Shown here piece by piece: positions 1 through 8,551 of a DNA stretch of 64,000 nucleotides. Source of the DNA: Mycobacterium kyorinense (GTDB lineage Bacteria; Actinomycetota; Actinomycetes; Mycobacteriales; Mycobacteriaceae); assembly GCF_002101735.1 (NCBI RefSeq), contig NZ_LQPE01000003.1, positions 1 through 64,000 of the forward strand. The letters run 5' to 3'. The notes under the pieces were generated by a model. It was given only the letters and a program-made list of their open reading frames with translations, made no database searches and had not been told where the DNA came from. Each line of letters starts with the position of its first letter. Position 1 is the first letter of the stretch. A program made the position numbers and the translations under genes.

Positions 1-1310
1 ACCCCGTCAACCACACCCACCGACGAGATTGCCTGTGTCGGATCGGAGGTCATCGCCACCAACACCCGCTCCAAACGCGCAGCCAGGTCGGGGACATCGA
101 AGCTCGACCATGGCTGCGCGGCGCCCGCGGTGCTCAAGGACAGTTGGCCGTCGGCGCTCAAAAAGAACAATTCGAAGTGGTCCACACGGCCGAAACGAGT
201 AACCGCCCCTGTTGCCGGTGAATCAGCGAAGGGCAAAACATTTATCGACGGCACGAAATTAACGCCGACCCTATCGCGCGGCCGCCCTGGGCCTCGGTGA
301 TGAGCTTTGCGTTCAAGGGCGGGCACCGGGAACCGCTGATGCGCCAGTGCCTCGCGTATCCGTGCGTCGACATGGTCGCAAAACTCGGCAACGGTCGATT
401 GCGGGGAAACCGTCAACACCAGTGGGACAACGCCGGAAACCATCCCGGGAAACGTTCCCGACTCTGGACTTGTTCGCCTACTCACTGGAAAGTCGAGAAC
501 CACCTGTGGGCCGTCGGCACACCACCCTCGCACCAGCAGCGCGCAGGCGGCCGTGATCACCGATGACCGCCGCATCCCCAAAAGGTCAGACAACTCGTGG
601 ACGCGGCTGACAACCCGCGGATCCAGCCGAACCGAATCAGAAACCGAGGATGAGTCGCGTTCGTCCGCCGATTGCGACAGGCCAGAATGTGGCGCGCTTT
701 CCGGCGGAAGGTTCTCACTCCAATACGCTAAGTCCTCGGCGTACTGCTCAGATTCCTGGTACTCGGTCTCCCACGTGACCAGATCCTTCAGCGAGCCGAA
801 AAAGGCGGGAGGCTCGGGCGCCTCTGCAATCAGGGCAGAATAGACGGCCGCCACCCGGTTAGCGAAAAGCACGGTGCCGAATCCGTCGGTCACCAGATGG
901 TGGAAGCACAAAAACCAATAGGATTGGTTCGCCCGGGTCTGAAATAACGCAAATTTGAATAGCGGCCCAGAAGGCGGCATTGGAGTGCGCCGGATTGATT
1001 CGGCTATCCGGTGGAACTCCTGCACCGGATCCGATAGGTGGGTGAGATCGTAGAGTGGGAGCTCGACATCGGGATCGTCAATCGGCCGTTGAAAAACCTG
1101 GCCATCCACCTCGAAAAAGGCAGCCCTGATCGGCTCGGCCTCTGCCATCACGCGACGGATTGCTTGTTCAAGCAGATTCCGTTCTACGGCACCCTCGATT
1201 ATGGCATGCGCGACTATATGCCATTCTTCATCAAAGCTACCCGTCTCCTGAGCAAGCCAGATGTCGAGCTGCCCGCGCGACAGCGGAAGTGCCTCGTCAT
1301 CAAATTCCAT
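1..1310 (-). CDS. mps1: Non-ribosomal peptide synthetase, N-terminal condensation domain (Mps1-like), partial
   Basis: The frame opens with ATG at 1310 and stays open to the left edge, giving about 436 residues, so the gene is cut by the window. The protein starts MEFDDEALPLSRGQLDIW, which is the usual opening of the first condensation domain of mycobacterial GPL synthetases. The catalytic HHxxxDG motif is present as HHLVTDG at residues 137-143. Near the edge the sequence VNFVPSINVLPF is the late condensation-domain strand. A leading C domain normally joins a fatty acyl group to the first amino acid of the lipopeptide. It lies 23 bp downstream of mbtH, clearly in one operon. Adenylation and later modules lie outside the window, so peptide length and composition cannot be read. 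The call as NRPS is firm; the symbol mps1 rests on context and remembered family sequence. Confidence 0.88.
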   Translation of the reverse strand, partial: MEFDDEALPLSRGQLDIWLAQETGSFDEEWHIVAHAIIEGAVERNLLEQAIRRVMAEAEPIRAAFFEVDGQVFQRPIDDPDVELPLYDLTHLSDPVQEFHRIAESIRRTPMPPSGPLFKFALFQTRANQSYWFLCFHHLVTDGFGTVLFANRVAAVYSALIAEAPEPPAFFGSLKDLVTWETEYQESEQYAEDLAYWSENLPPESAPHSGLSQSADERDSSSVSDSVRLDPRVVSRVHELSDLLGMRRSSVITAACALLVRGWCADGPQVVLDFPVSRRTSPESGTFPGMVSGVVPLVLTVSPQSTVAEFCDHVDARIREALAHQRFPVPALERKAHHRGPGRPRDRVGVNFVPSINVLPFADSPATGAVTRFGRVDHFELFFLSADGQLSLSTAGAAQPWSSFDVPDLAARLERVLVAMTSDPTQAISSVGVVDG

Positions 1311-1333
1311 CGGACTCACCGAACCCGGACAGG

Positions 1334-1564
1334 TTAGCTATCAGATTCCTGGCTTTTCGCTAACCTTTCGCGTAGACTCTTCGGCCTTATGTCGGGCCAG
1401 TTTTGCTCGATGTATTCTAGGCACGCGGCGCGGTCGGCCTCGCCGTAAACCACCCGCCAACCTGCGGGAACATCGGCGAAGGTCGGCCACAGGCTGTGTT
1501 GCTCCTCATCGTTGACCAACACAAAAAAACTTCCATTTTCATCGTCAAAGGGATTGACGCTCAC
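1334..1564 (-). CDS. mbtH: MbtH-family NRPS accessory protein
   Basis: A 76-residue protein carrying the MbtH signature: [19 protein letters not shown] near the N-terminus, SLWP, then VPAGWRVV and the C-terminal [12 protein letters not shown]. MbtH proteins bind NRPS adenylation domains and are needed for their solubility or activity. I chose GTG at 1564 because a strong AGGGGG ribosome-binding site sits just before it and because the family starts here; the open frame continues to an ATG at 1648 but the extra 28 residues look unlike MbtH. It is immediately upstream of the peptide synthetase, the standard GPL-locus arrangement. Confidence 0.93.
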   Translation of the reverse strand: MSVNPFDDENGSFFVLVNDEEQHSLWPTFADVPAGWRVVYGEADRAACLEYIEQNWPDIRPKSLRERLAKSQESDS

Positions 1565-2051
1565 AAGGTCCCCCTGCTGTCTAATCGACACGAGCACAAC
1601 AGGTCCAAACTCTACTGGAGCCAACAGAGTGGGTCCAGTTTTCGGCAAAGTTCCTCAGGTCATACCAAGGCTCCTGACGCAGCTCGGTGTTTTGCTTTCG
1701 GCACGGGATCGCTGCGACCGCTGTGCCGGCGCTGTGACCAGCAGCGATGGACTTGACAACGCGGTTCCTCTCCGGGGACCCGCAGGCCGCGAGAGAACCA
1801 TCCGGTCCTTCGGCCGAAAGTGGAGTAGTCGATTACTCGGTAGAGGCGGTTTCTGTGCACGGTAGCGCGGCACCCAAACGAACCGCCCGCGCGCTGCTCC
1901 CGCTGATCCGATGGCACATCTCGAAGTTGGTTTCCTGCCGCTCGCTTCGAATCGTCACCGAGCTCGAATCTCTTGCGCAGCAATTTGTCGAAGTTCAACT
2001 ACGCGACCGCTATATTCGTCAGGCGCGAGCCAGCTATCCTTCTCATGCCCT
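1565..2051. other. Intergenic region upstream of mbtH-NRPS
   Basis: About 490 bp between the mbtH start and the end of the methyltransferase gene. Overlapping open frames exist on both strands but none resembles a known protein or has a convincing start. It should hold the promoter of the mbtH-NRPS operon, if that is not co-transcribed with the methyltransferase; I could not pick a reliable -10 element. Confidence 0.4.
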
Positions 2052-3152
2052 TTACTGCGAAGTGGGACGAAGTTTACCCAGACCAGTGATTTCGAGGCTC
2101 ACCGACTTTCGCTGGCCGGCCGCACCCAGCATAAAACAGATGTCAGCTAGTGGTGCGCCTAACCAAAATCGCCAAAACCGCCTGCCAAAACATGCCCATA
2201 TATAGCGACCCTCTCCTACCAGCCAATACGACGCGATCCAGAGCAGAGAATACAACGCGCGCTTCCAAGGCGCCCGGATCATCTCGACATTCATTTCCAT
2301 GATCTCAAGGCCCCAGGCTCGGTAACGCCATTCCAGCTGGTAACGGTCCTGAAATTCGTAGAAAGCCCGCATTTCGCCGCTGGTGACAAGATACTCATCA
2401 AAGACAAGTATGGAGCCTTCGACAAAGCGGTCCTTACAGGTTTCTAGTGCATGGAGACAACTTTCATAGGTGTCCAAATCCATGTGGAACAGCCGGATCG
2501 ACGCGCCGGGTCGGCCAGCTAGGAATGGTGCCAACGTGTCATAGGTGCTTCCCTTGATGAATTGGACGTTGCGGCCGAGCGCGGCGGGTACACCGTCTTG
2601 CAAGCTGACACCTGTTTCGCGCATCGCGCGTTGTGCTAATGGGTCCGATAGCGAAAAGGTTCCACGCTTCAGGACCTGGTTTTCCAGTTGCCAGTCCTCG
2701 ACAAGACCCGTAAAGGTATCGAAGCCGTACACCGGGCGGCCGGAGGCATCCGATGTGAGCCGCGTCGACCAGCCAATCCAAACGCCGAGATCGAGCAGAA
2801 GTTCGTCGGAATTGTTGCCGACCGGTTCCGGCAGGCGGGATGCTTCCCACAACAGTGTGTGGCCTCGAATCCTGCACCGCCGCAAATCCGAAAGCGCGCG
2901 GCCGATAAACGTACGATATGCGTCGTCGTAGGCCTTGGTGTCCCGGGCATAGAGGTTGGGAATGTAGCGGTCGCGATCCCGGTAGAAAAAGCGTGCGCAT
3001 AGCCCGACCAGTACAAGCAGGCCGGTAGTGACGGCGAGGACCGGTACGAAGTAACACGCGGCGGCCAAGATAAGCGCGATACCGACGAGAATCGCTTTCC
3101 ATATGCGGTGGAGGTTCGTCCGATCCACTGTCCGCCTGACGACTATACCCAT
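2052..3152 (-). CDS. Membrane-anchored TylF/MycF-type O-methyltransferase
   Basis: A 366-residue protein. Residues about 17-57 form a double hydrophobic segment (IWKAILVGIALILAAACYF and the following VLAVTTGLLVLVGL), so the enzyme is probably tethered to the membrane. The rest matches the TylF/macrocin O-methyltransferase fold: LLLDLGVWIGWSTRLTSD as the SAM loop, LFHMDLDTYESCLHALE with the acidic metal-binding region, and SILVFDEYLV. Enzymes of this family methylate sugar hydroxyls in macrolide biosynthesis, so a sugar or serine/threonine hydroxyl of the lipopeptide is a reasonable target, but this is inference. Start: ATG 3152 follows GGAGG with seven bases spacing; a longer frame to 3224 lacks this. 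The start overlaps the end of a short upstream reading frame by 10 bp. Confidence 0.8.
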   Translation of the reverse strand: MGIVVRRTVDRTNLHRIWKAILVGIALILAAACYFVPVLAVTTGLLVLVGLCARFFYRDRDRYIPNLYARDTKAYDDAYRTFIGRALSDLRRCRIRGHTLLWEASRLPEPVGNNSDELLLDLGVWIGWSTRLTSDASGRPVYGFDTFTGLVEDWQLENQVLKRGTFSLSDPLAQRAMRETGVSLQDGVPAALGRNVQFIKGSTYDTLAPFLAGRPGASIRLFHMDLDTYESCLHALETCKDRFVEGSILVFDEYLVTSGEMRAFYEFQDRYQLEWRYRAWGLEIMEMNVEMIRAPWKRALYSLLWIASYWLVGEGRYIWACFGRRFWRFWLGAPLADICFMLGAAGQRKSVSLEITGLGKLRPTSQ

Positions 3153-3271
3153 CGGTTCGCCTCCAAGTGGCGGGCCAGGTCGTACTGGATGCGCGTCTCG
3201 TGGCTGGCGTATCGTTCGCCGCATGGCGCGGCCGACCGCAATTGCAGCATTCGCTCTCGCAAAGCGTCCAT
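3143..3271 (-). pseudogene. Short gene remnant or small protein ahead of the TylF-type methyltransferase
   Basis: In the frame that ends with TAG at 3143-3145 there is a 42-residue peptide with protein-like composition and high GC at third positions (starts MDALRERMLQLR, ends DLARHLEANRWV). It overlaps the methyltransferase start by 10 bp, the usual spacing of translationally coupled genes. Upstream, sense codons continue to about 3322, where an in-frame stop ends the frame; no ribosome-binding site is visible. It is therefore best read as the surviving C-terminus of a lost upstream gene. I do not recognise the family. Confidence 0.4.
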
Positions 3272-3749
3272 ACCGAGGTATTCGGCGCAGTCTGCAAAGC
3301 TCTTGATAGAGCGGACTTTACACTACTGTCACCGTAGCGGTCTCTGGATCCGACTGTCGTCGCGCGCTTGCCGCGCGCTAGCGGCGGCGGTTGCCAGGCA
3401 GCTGCTTGTCGTCCGGGGGGTGGCGAGCCGCTCGCCCATTCTCCGCGGAGCCGTTCTGTGGCGCGCTCGGACGGTGCCCGATGAAACGAGTCAGGGGAAG
3501 CCACAACGAGATCCGCTGGACGACGCACCCGCGAGTTCGAGATCGCCTGCGCGACTTCATACTTGAGAGTCCAAGTACGACCAACCGTCGCATGGATCAT
3601 TCGTTGCAGCTCACTGGGACAGCTGGCCAGGAGACCGTCACCAGCGCGGATCCGCCAAAATATCCGATTCGAATCCGCGCCTTCGGCGCCGCCGGAATGC
3701 AACAATGCCGCCATCAGTAGAACGCTTCTTCTTATCAAGTTGGTGAGCC
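3272..3749. other. Intergenic region between divergent genes
   Basis: About 480 bp. Several frames are open on the minus strand (one with MIRRSVLLMAALLHSGG near 3738) but none is recognisable, and codon use is erratic. It may contain the decayed upstream part of the remnant at 3143-3271 and the promoter of the rightward acyltransferase. Confidence 0.35.
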
Positions 3750-5933
3750 GTGCGGCTGGATGACACCGTTAGCCCTGTCGAGGGGGTGCAGGCTGGGCGC
3801 TCGCCCGAGAAGGGTTTTCGGCGAGACATCGAGGGCCTGCGCGCAGTCGCGGTGTTGGCCGTTGTCCTCTTTCACGCCGAGGTGCCCGGTGTCGGTGGTG
3901 GGTACGTCGGCGTGGACGTTTTCTTCGTTATCTCGGGCTTCCTCATCACCGGGCTGCTTTTGCGTGAGGTGCGCACCGCGGGCACGGTCCGGCTGCGCAG
4001 GTTTTACGGAGCGCGGGCCCGTCGGTTGCTGCCGGCGTCGGCGGCGGTAGGCGTCATCACCGCGATCGGCGCGGCAATTCTGTTGCCGCCGTTGCAGGCT
4101 CGGACCGTCTTCGGTGACGGCATCGCCAGCGCGTTATACGTCGGCAACTACCGGTTTCTCGCGCAAGGCGCCGACTACTTCTTCACTGAGATGCCGCCGT
4201 CGCCGTTTCTGCACTATTGGTCTTTGGGTGTAGAAGAGCAGTTCTACCTGGTGTGGCCGCCCTTGATCATCGGTACGGCTTGGTTTATCCGACGCGTGCG
4301 TCGACGCCGCGCGGTGCACGGCACGTCCTCGGAAACTCCGTATCTGATAGTCCTGGCGCTGGTCGGGGCGGTGTCGTTCGCGTTGTCGCTGGCGGCCACT
4401 TACTGGATGCCCTTTGTGGCGTTCTATTCGTTGCCGACCCGAGCCTGGCAGTTGGCCGCCGGCGGACTGGTGGCACTCACGGCCGGCTATTGGCGCCGAC
4501 TACCGCCAATATCCGCCGCCATCGCGGGCTGGGCGGGGCTAGGCCTGATCTTGCTGGCCTGCACCGTGTTGCACACGAGCACCCTTTATCCGGGCACCGC
4601 AGCACTGTTGCCCGTACTGGGCACCGCGCTGGTGATCGGCGCCGGCTGTGCCTCGGCGTCTCGGGGATGCGGGCGCCTCTTGTCGTTGTCGCCGATGCGG
4701 GCGATCGGCCGAGTGTCGTACTCGTGGTATCTGTGGCACTGGCCCGTGCTGCTGCTCGCACCGCCACTGCTGGGCCATCCGCTGGGACTGCCCGGCAGGC
4801 TAACTGCTGCCCTCCTCTCTGCCGGGTTGGCCGTTGTCACACTGCATTTGATCGAGAATCCGTTGCGGTTCGCCGCCCCGGTGCGCCGCTCTCCTGCGCG
4901 CAGCCTGGCGCTTGGCGGTGTTGCCACCGCGATGGCGGTCTGCGTGGGCGTGGCGCTGCTGGTGGTCGTGCCCGCCCCGGTCGGCCGTGGAGCACCAGCC
5001 AAGACACCGAGCATCACTGCGGCGCCCGCACCGGCAGGCCACAACTCGGACGCCTACAACGCGGCGGTGCAGCACGCGTTCGCGCAAGTGCAGGCCGACG
5101 TCGCCGCGTCTGCCGACCTGAAAGCCGTACCGTCCAACCTCGATCCACCGCTCGCCGACGTGGCGGCGAGAAAAATGGCTACCTTCCGCAAGAGCTGCAT
5201 GCGCCAGTTTTTCCAAGTCGCCCAGCCGCAGTGCGTGACAGGCGACACCACCTCGCCGACCACCGTGGCCCTGGTCGGCGACTCGAATGCCGCCATGTGG
5301 AACCCCGCATTCCAGCAACTCGCCACCCAGCAGCACTGGCGGCTAGAAACGTTGAGCAAGGGGGGATGCCCATTGATGGACGTGCCCATCATCAACCCGT
5401 TGCTTCACCGGGAGTACACCGAGTGCGGCCGGTGGCGAACCCACGTCATCGACCGGCTACGCGCCGAGCACCCGCGTCTCGTCGTGCTTGGCCTGTGGCG
5501 ACGCTACGGCGCCGCCCATGGCTTCCCGTCGGGTTTGACGTCATACGACCCGGCCTGGATCGCCGGCCTGACCCGCCTCGTGCGGCAACTGCGCGGCACC
5601 GGCGCCGGGGTGCTGGTGCTCGGGCCCATCCCGGATCCGCAATCAACAGTGCCGATTTGCCTGTCCGGACACCTCGATGACGCGACGGCCTGCTCCCCGC
5701 CGCGGTCGATGGCGGTCACCGAAGCCGGCATCGCGGCTGAGTCCGCTGCCACCACAGCCGGCGAAGGACAATACGCCGACCTCACTGAACTGTTCTGCAC
5801 CGCCGAACGCTGCCCGGTCATCGTCGGCAACACCTTGGTGTACTTCGACAGGAATCACGTCGCGGCCGACTACTCACGACTCGTGGCCCCGGCAATCGGA
5901 GCGCTTGCCGAGCGCGTCCTGGCGTCGAAGTAG
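3750..5933 (+). CDS. OafA/YrhL-type membrane acyltransferase with C-terminal SGNH domain
   Basis: A 727-residue protein. Residues about 22-375 are the acyltransferase-3 membrane domain: FRRDIEGLRAVAVLAVVLFH with the catalytic histidine, then GVDVFFVISGFLITGLLL and a run of about ten hydrophobic helices. A proline/alanine-rich linker leads to a soluble SGNH domain: GDSNAAMW near residue 510 holds the nucleophilic serine and FDRNH near residue 700 is the Asp-x-x-His block. Such two-domain proteins O-acylate surface polysaccharides or glycolipids outside the membrane. In this locus the likely substrate is a sugar of the exported lipid (inference). Start is GTG 3750. It converges on the next acyltransferase gene with only 45 bp between stops. 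Confidence 0.88.
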   Translation: MRLDDTVSPVEGVQAGRSPEKGFRRDIEGLRAVAVLAVVLFHAEVPGVGGGYVGVDVFFVISGFLITGLLLREVRTAGTVRLRRFYGARARRLLPASAAVGVITAIGAAILLPPLQARTVFGDGIASALYVGNYRFLAQGADYFFTEMPPSPFLHYWSLGVEEQFYLVWPPLIIGTAWFIRRVRRRRAVHGTSSETPYLIVLALVGAVSFALSLAATYWMPFVAFYSLPTRAWQLAAGGLVALTAGYWRRLPPISAAIAGWAGLGLILLACTVLHTSTLYPGTAALLPVLGTALVIGAGCASASRGCGRLLSLSPMRAIGRVSYSWYLWHWPVLLLAPPLLGHPLGLPGRLTAALLSAGLAVVTLHLIENPLRFAAPVRRSPARSLALGGVATAMAVCVGVALLVVVPAPVGRGAPAKTPSITAAPAPAGHNSDAYNAAVQHAFAQVQADVAASADLKAVPSNLDPPLADVAARKMATFRKSCMRQFFQVAQPQCVTGDTTSPTTVALVGDSNAAMWNPAFQQLATQQHWRLETLSKGGCPLMDVPIINPLLHREYTECGRWRTHVIDRLRAEHPRLVVLGLWRRYGAAHGFPSGLTSYDPAWIAGLTRLVRQLRGTGAGVLVLGPIPDPQSTVPICLSGHLDDATACSPPRSMAVTEAGIAAESAATTAGEGQYADLTELFCTAERCPVIVGNTLVYFDRNHVAADYSRLVAPAIGALAERVLASK

Positions 5934-5978
5934 CGCTGCGAGAATGCAATCGCGATCCAACAGACAGTTTCCGGTGGT

Positions 5979-7139
5979 TTAACCCACAACGGTCTGTCCG
6001 GACTGAGCTTTCTCGGCCGGGGCCACGCTTCTTCGCTTAAACCGGGATTTCAAAGACAGAGCCCGCTTTTCGACTAAGAACCAGCTCATTGCAGCCAGTG
6101 GCAGGGTAGCGATCGCTGCAAAGACCGCGAACAAGATCGGATTCAGAATGCCGAGCCCACATATGACGAGCAACTGCTGAATCGGAAACGCGTAAATGTA
6201 GACGCCGTAGGACAGGTCTGTCCGCAGCCTCAAGCGCTTGTTGTGGACAAGGGCACCCGAAACGATGATCAGGTAAGCCAGTGGAATGGCGCCGAGCACG
6301 CGGTAATTGGGCAGCAGGCTCGCCGCCAGCACGATGACCAGGCTCCCCGCGACGAGCGACCATCGAGCAGGAATCAGCTTTCGGAATCGGTAGAGGAGCG
6401 CACCAGCCAGAAACATCACGGCGAAACGTGCGGCGACCGACTGCATTACCAGCGCGATGGTTGTGGGGTCTTTCGCTGCGTCGGTGTGTCGCTGGGTGTC
6501 GGCTGGTTCTTCCAACAAAGACAAAACCCACGAAGGTAGCAGCGCCGACCACGTCAGCGTCAGTGCCAACGCAGTAGGAATAAACCACCGGCGATTCAGG
6601 AGTCCGACAACGCCGAAAACAGCAACAGCGATGTAGCACAACACCTCCCATAGGAGGGTCCAGAGGGAACCGTTCCACTCGTGTGGCCAGGGGATCCCGC
6701 TCGGTGTTCCGCCGATATCGAACTGAAGCATCGCCACCGCGCTGTTTTTCAGGACGTACTCGATCGGTGCGGTGGACAGCAGTAGCTTTGCGGCCGAACC
6801 ACCCTGAATCGCCACGGCGATAGGGGCGATCACGAATGCGGTGACGATCAGGCAGACCCATAACCCGGGCAGGATGCGAAGGCCGCGCGCGATGAAGTAG
6901 GTGCGGATCTGCGGCTTGTTGAACCAACTCCATGTGATGAGAAATCCCGAGATCGCGAAGAACCCGTCGACCCATACGTCTCTGAGAAGTTGGTTAGCCG
7001 GCTGGTCGAACGCAGGGTGGCCGGTGAGCCCGTGGCCGGTTAGTCCGAAGGAGTGCGAGAGGATAACGCCGGTCGCCAGCGTTAACCGCCAGGCGTTGAG
7101 TGCGTTGTTTCGCGGGTCGAACTCCTGCCCGAGTTTCAT
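5979..7139 (-). CDS. Acyltransferase-3 family membrane O-acyltransferase (Atf-like)
   Basis: A 386-residue protein made almost wholly of hydrophobic helices. The acyltransferase-3 hallmarks are visible: NALNAWRLTLATGVILSHS near the N-terminus with the catalytic histidine, WVDGFFAISGFLITWSW, and the Arg-rich ARGLRILPGLW. Size and start (MKLGQEFDPRNNALNAWR) are those of the Atf acetyltransferases that O-acetylate GPL rhamnose or 6-deoxytalose. I prefer ATG 7139 because family members start here and GGAG lies just upstream; two earlier in-frame ATGs (7154, 7148) are possible. Unlike the 727-residue enzyme next to it, it has no SGNH domain, so the two probably use different acceptors. Confidence 0.85.
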   Translation of the reverse strand: MKLGQEFDPRNNALNAWRLTLATGVILSHSFGLTGHGLTGHPAFDQPANQLLRDVWVDGFFAISGFLITWSWFNKPQIRTYFIARGLRILPGLWVCLIVTAFVIAPIAVAIQGGSAAKLLLSTAPIEYVLKNSAVAMLQFDIGGTPSGIPWPHEWNGSLWTLLWEVLCYIAVAVFGVVGLLNRRWFIPTALALTLTWSALLPSWVLSLLEEPADTQRHTDAAKDPTTIALVMQSVAARFAVMFLAGALLYRFRKLIPARWSLVAGSLVIVLAASLLPNYRVLGAIPLAYLIIVSGALVHNKRLRLRTDLSYGVYIYAFPIQQLLVICGLGILNPILFAVFAAIATLPLAAMSWFLVEKRALSLKSRFKRRSVAPAEKAQSGQTVVG

Positions 7140-7420
7140 GCTCTCCATCCACATCCGCTTTGCCCAGCAATCGACGCTTCATCGACGCAGCAAGTTTAGA
7201 GTTCGCGATCCTCCCACACGCTTCGTCCGCAGCCGGCTCAACTGATCCTGAAGGTACCGGCCGAGGCGCGCTGATGCGCAGTGCCAGCACAATGGGATTT
7301 CTTCACTGCCGCGGTGACCGCCATGCTGGCCGGTCATTGCCGGATATGATCGGATCCGACCGCGCTCTAGGCACCCCTGCCGGTCACTAATGCTGACAGA
7401 CGAACCGGAGGCTGCGACTC

Positions 7421-8515
7421 TTGTCAACGTCCGTGCTCGTCACCGGTGGGGCAGGATTCATTGGTTCCGCGCTGTCGCGCCGTCTCATCAAAGCCGGTTA
7501 CGACGTCGCCGTGATGGATGTCTTGCATCCGCAAGTGCACGCCGGACACGGCCCGATCGACCTGCTGCCATCGGTGCGGTTGTTCACCGGCGACGTCACC
7601 CATGCGCCCGACTGGGATGCGGTGCTGCGGCTGTTTCGTCCTTCGCAGATCGTGCATTTGGCGGCCGAGACCGGAACGGCGCAGTCGCTTACGGAGGCGA
7701 CGCGTCATGCCTCGGTAAACGTTGTAGGCACGGCTCAGCTTCTTGATGGCCTCAGCCGCGCCGGCCATGTACCCGACCAGTTTGTGCTGGCGTCGTCGCG
7801 GGCGGTGTATGGCGAGGGCGCCTGGCAATCCGGTGAAGAGGTCTTCTATCCGCGTCCTCGTAGTCACGCTCAGCTGCTTGCCGGCATCTGGGATCCGCAA
7901 GGGCCCACTGGCGAAGCGGCCGTGCCGCTTCCGAGTTGCGCAAACCGAACGGAGCCACGACCTACCAACATCTACGCCGCGACCAAGCTCGCCCAGGAGC
8001 ACATGCTCACGGCGTGGACGACCGCACACGACGCCAGTCTGAGTGTGCTACGGCTGCAGAATGTTTACGGGCCGGGCCAGTCGTTGACCAATTCGTATAC
8101 CGGGATAGTGGCTCTCTTCGCACGGTTGGCGCGTGTCCAGAGCCCGTTGGAGGTCTACGAAGACGGTCGCATCGTGCGCGATTTCGTGTTTATCGACGAT
8201 GTGGTCGACGCGCTGCTCACGACGCTGCAAAGGCCTGCGGCGCAGCCGCGCTGCCTAGACATTGGATCGGGCAGCGCGACCACCATCCACGAGCTTGCTC
8301 GCAAGGTCGCCGCTATGTGCGATGCCCCCGACCCGGTTGTCGTCCCGAAGTTTCGGGACGGTGACGTACGGGCCGCTAGCTGCAGCATCGAGCCGGCCAA
8401 GAAGGAGCTCGACTGGCGCCCGAAATGGGCCCTTGAAGGCGGTCTGCGTGCACTGCTCGACTGGATCGGTCGGCAAGACGAATTGCCTTCCGTCCCAAGC
8501 GATCCTGCAACCTAG
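7421..8515 (+). CDS. NAD-dependent epimerase/dehydratase (extended SDR), nucleotide-sugar enzyme
   Basis: A 364-residue extended short-chain dehydrogenase. It starts MSTSVLVTGGAGFIGSAL, the TGGxGFIG NAD-binding loop, and carries the catalytic Tyr185-xxx-Lys189 (YAATK) after a serine at 125/126 and the motif NVYGPGQS. The C-terminus EPAKKELDWRPKW is typical of nucleotide-sugar epimerases and dehydratases. It probably makes an activated sugar for the neighbouring glycosyltransferases; in GPL formers an enzyme of this class makes the 6-deoxytalose donor, but substrate cannot be read from sequence. The start is TTG 7421, with CGGAG about 11 bases upstream; no ATG fits the Rossmann start. It converges on the first GT1 gene. 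Confidence 0.82.
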   Translation: MSTSVLVTGGAGFIGSALSRRLIKAGYDVAVMDVLHPQVHAGHGPIDLLPSVRLFTGDVTHAPDWDAVLRLFRPSQIVHLAAETGTAQSLTEATRHASVNVVGTAQLLDGLSRAGHVPDQFVLASSRAVYGEGAWQSGEEVFYPRPRSHAQLLAGIWDPQGPTGEAAVPLPSCANRTEPRPTNIYAATKLAQEHMLTAWTTAHDASLSVLRLQNVYGPGQSLTNSYTGIVALFARLARVQSPLEVYEDGRIVRDFVFIDDVVDALLTTLQRPAAQPRCLDIGSGSATTIHELARKVAAMCDAPDPVVVPKFRDGDVRAASCSIEPAKKELDWRPKWALEGGLRALLDWIGRQDELPSVPSDPAT

Positions 8516-8551
8516 TCAGCGCCTCCGGCGGCCCGTCGCTATGTCTGACGG

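Noticed and set aside
2539..3738. Long minus-strand open frame (399 residues)
   Set aside because: It runs in another frame through the TylF-type methyltransferase; composition is Arg/Pro/Ser-rich noise with no domain.
4217..5680. 487-residue plus-strand open frame
   Set aside because: Shadow of the OafA-type acyltransferase in a different frame, typical of high-GC DNA; no recognisable motif.
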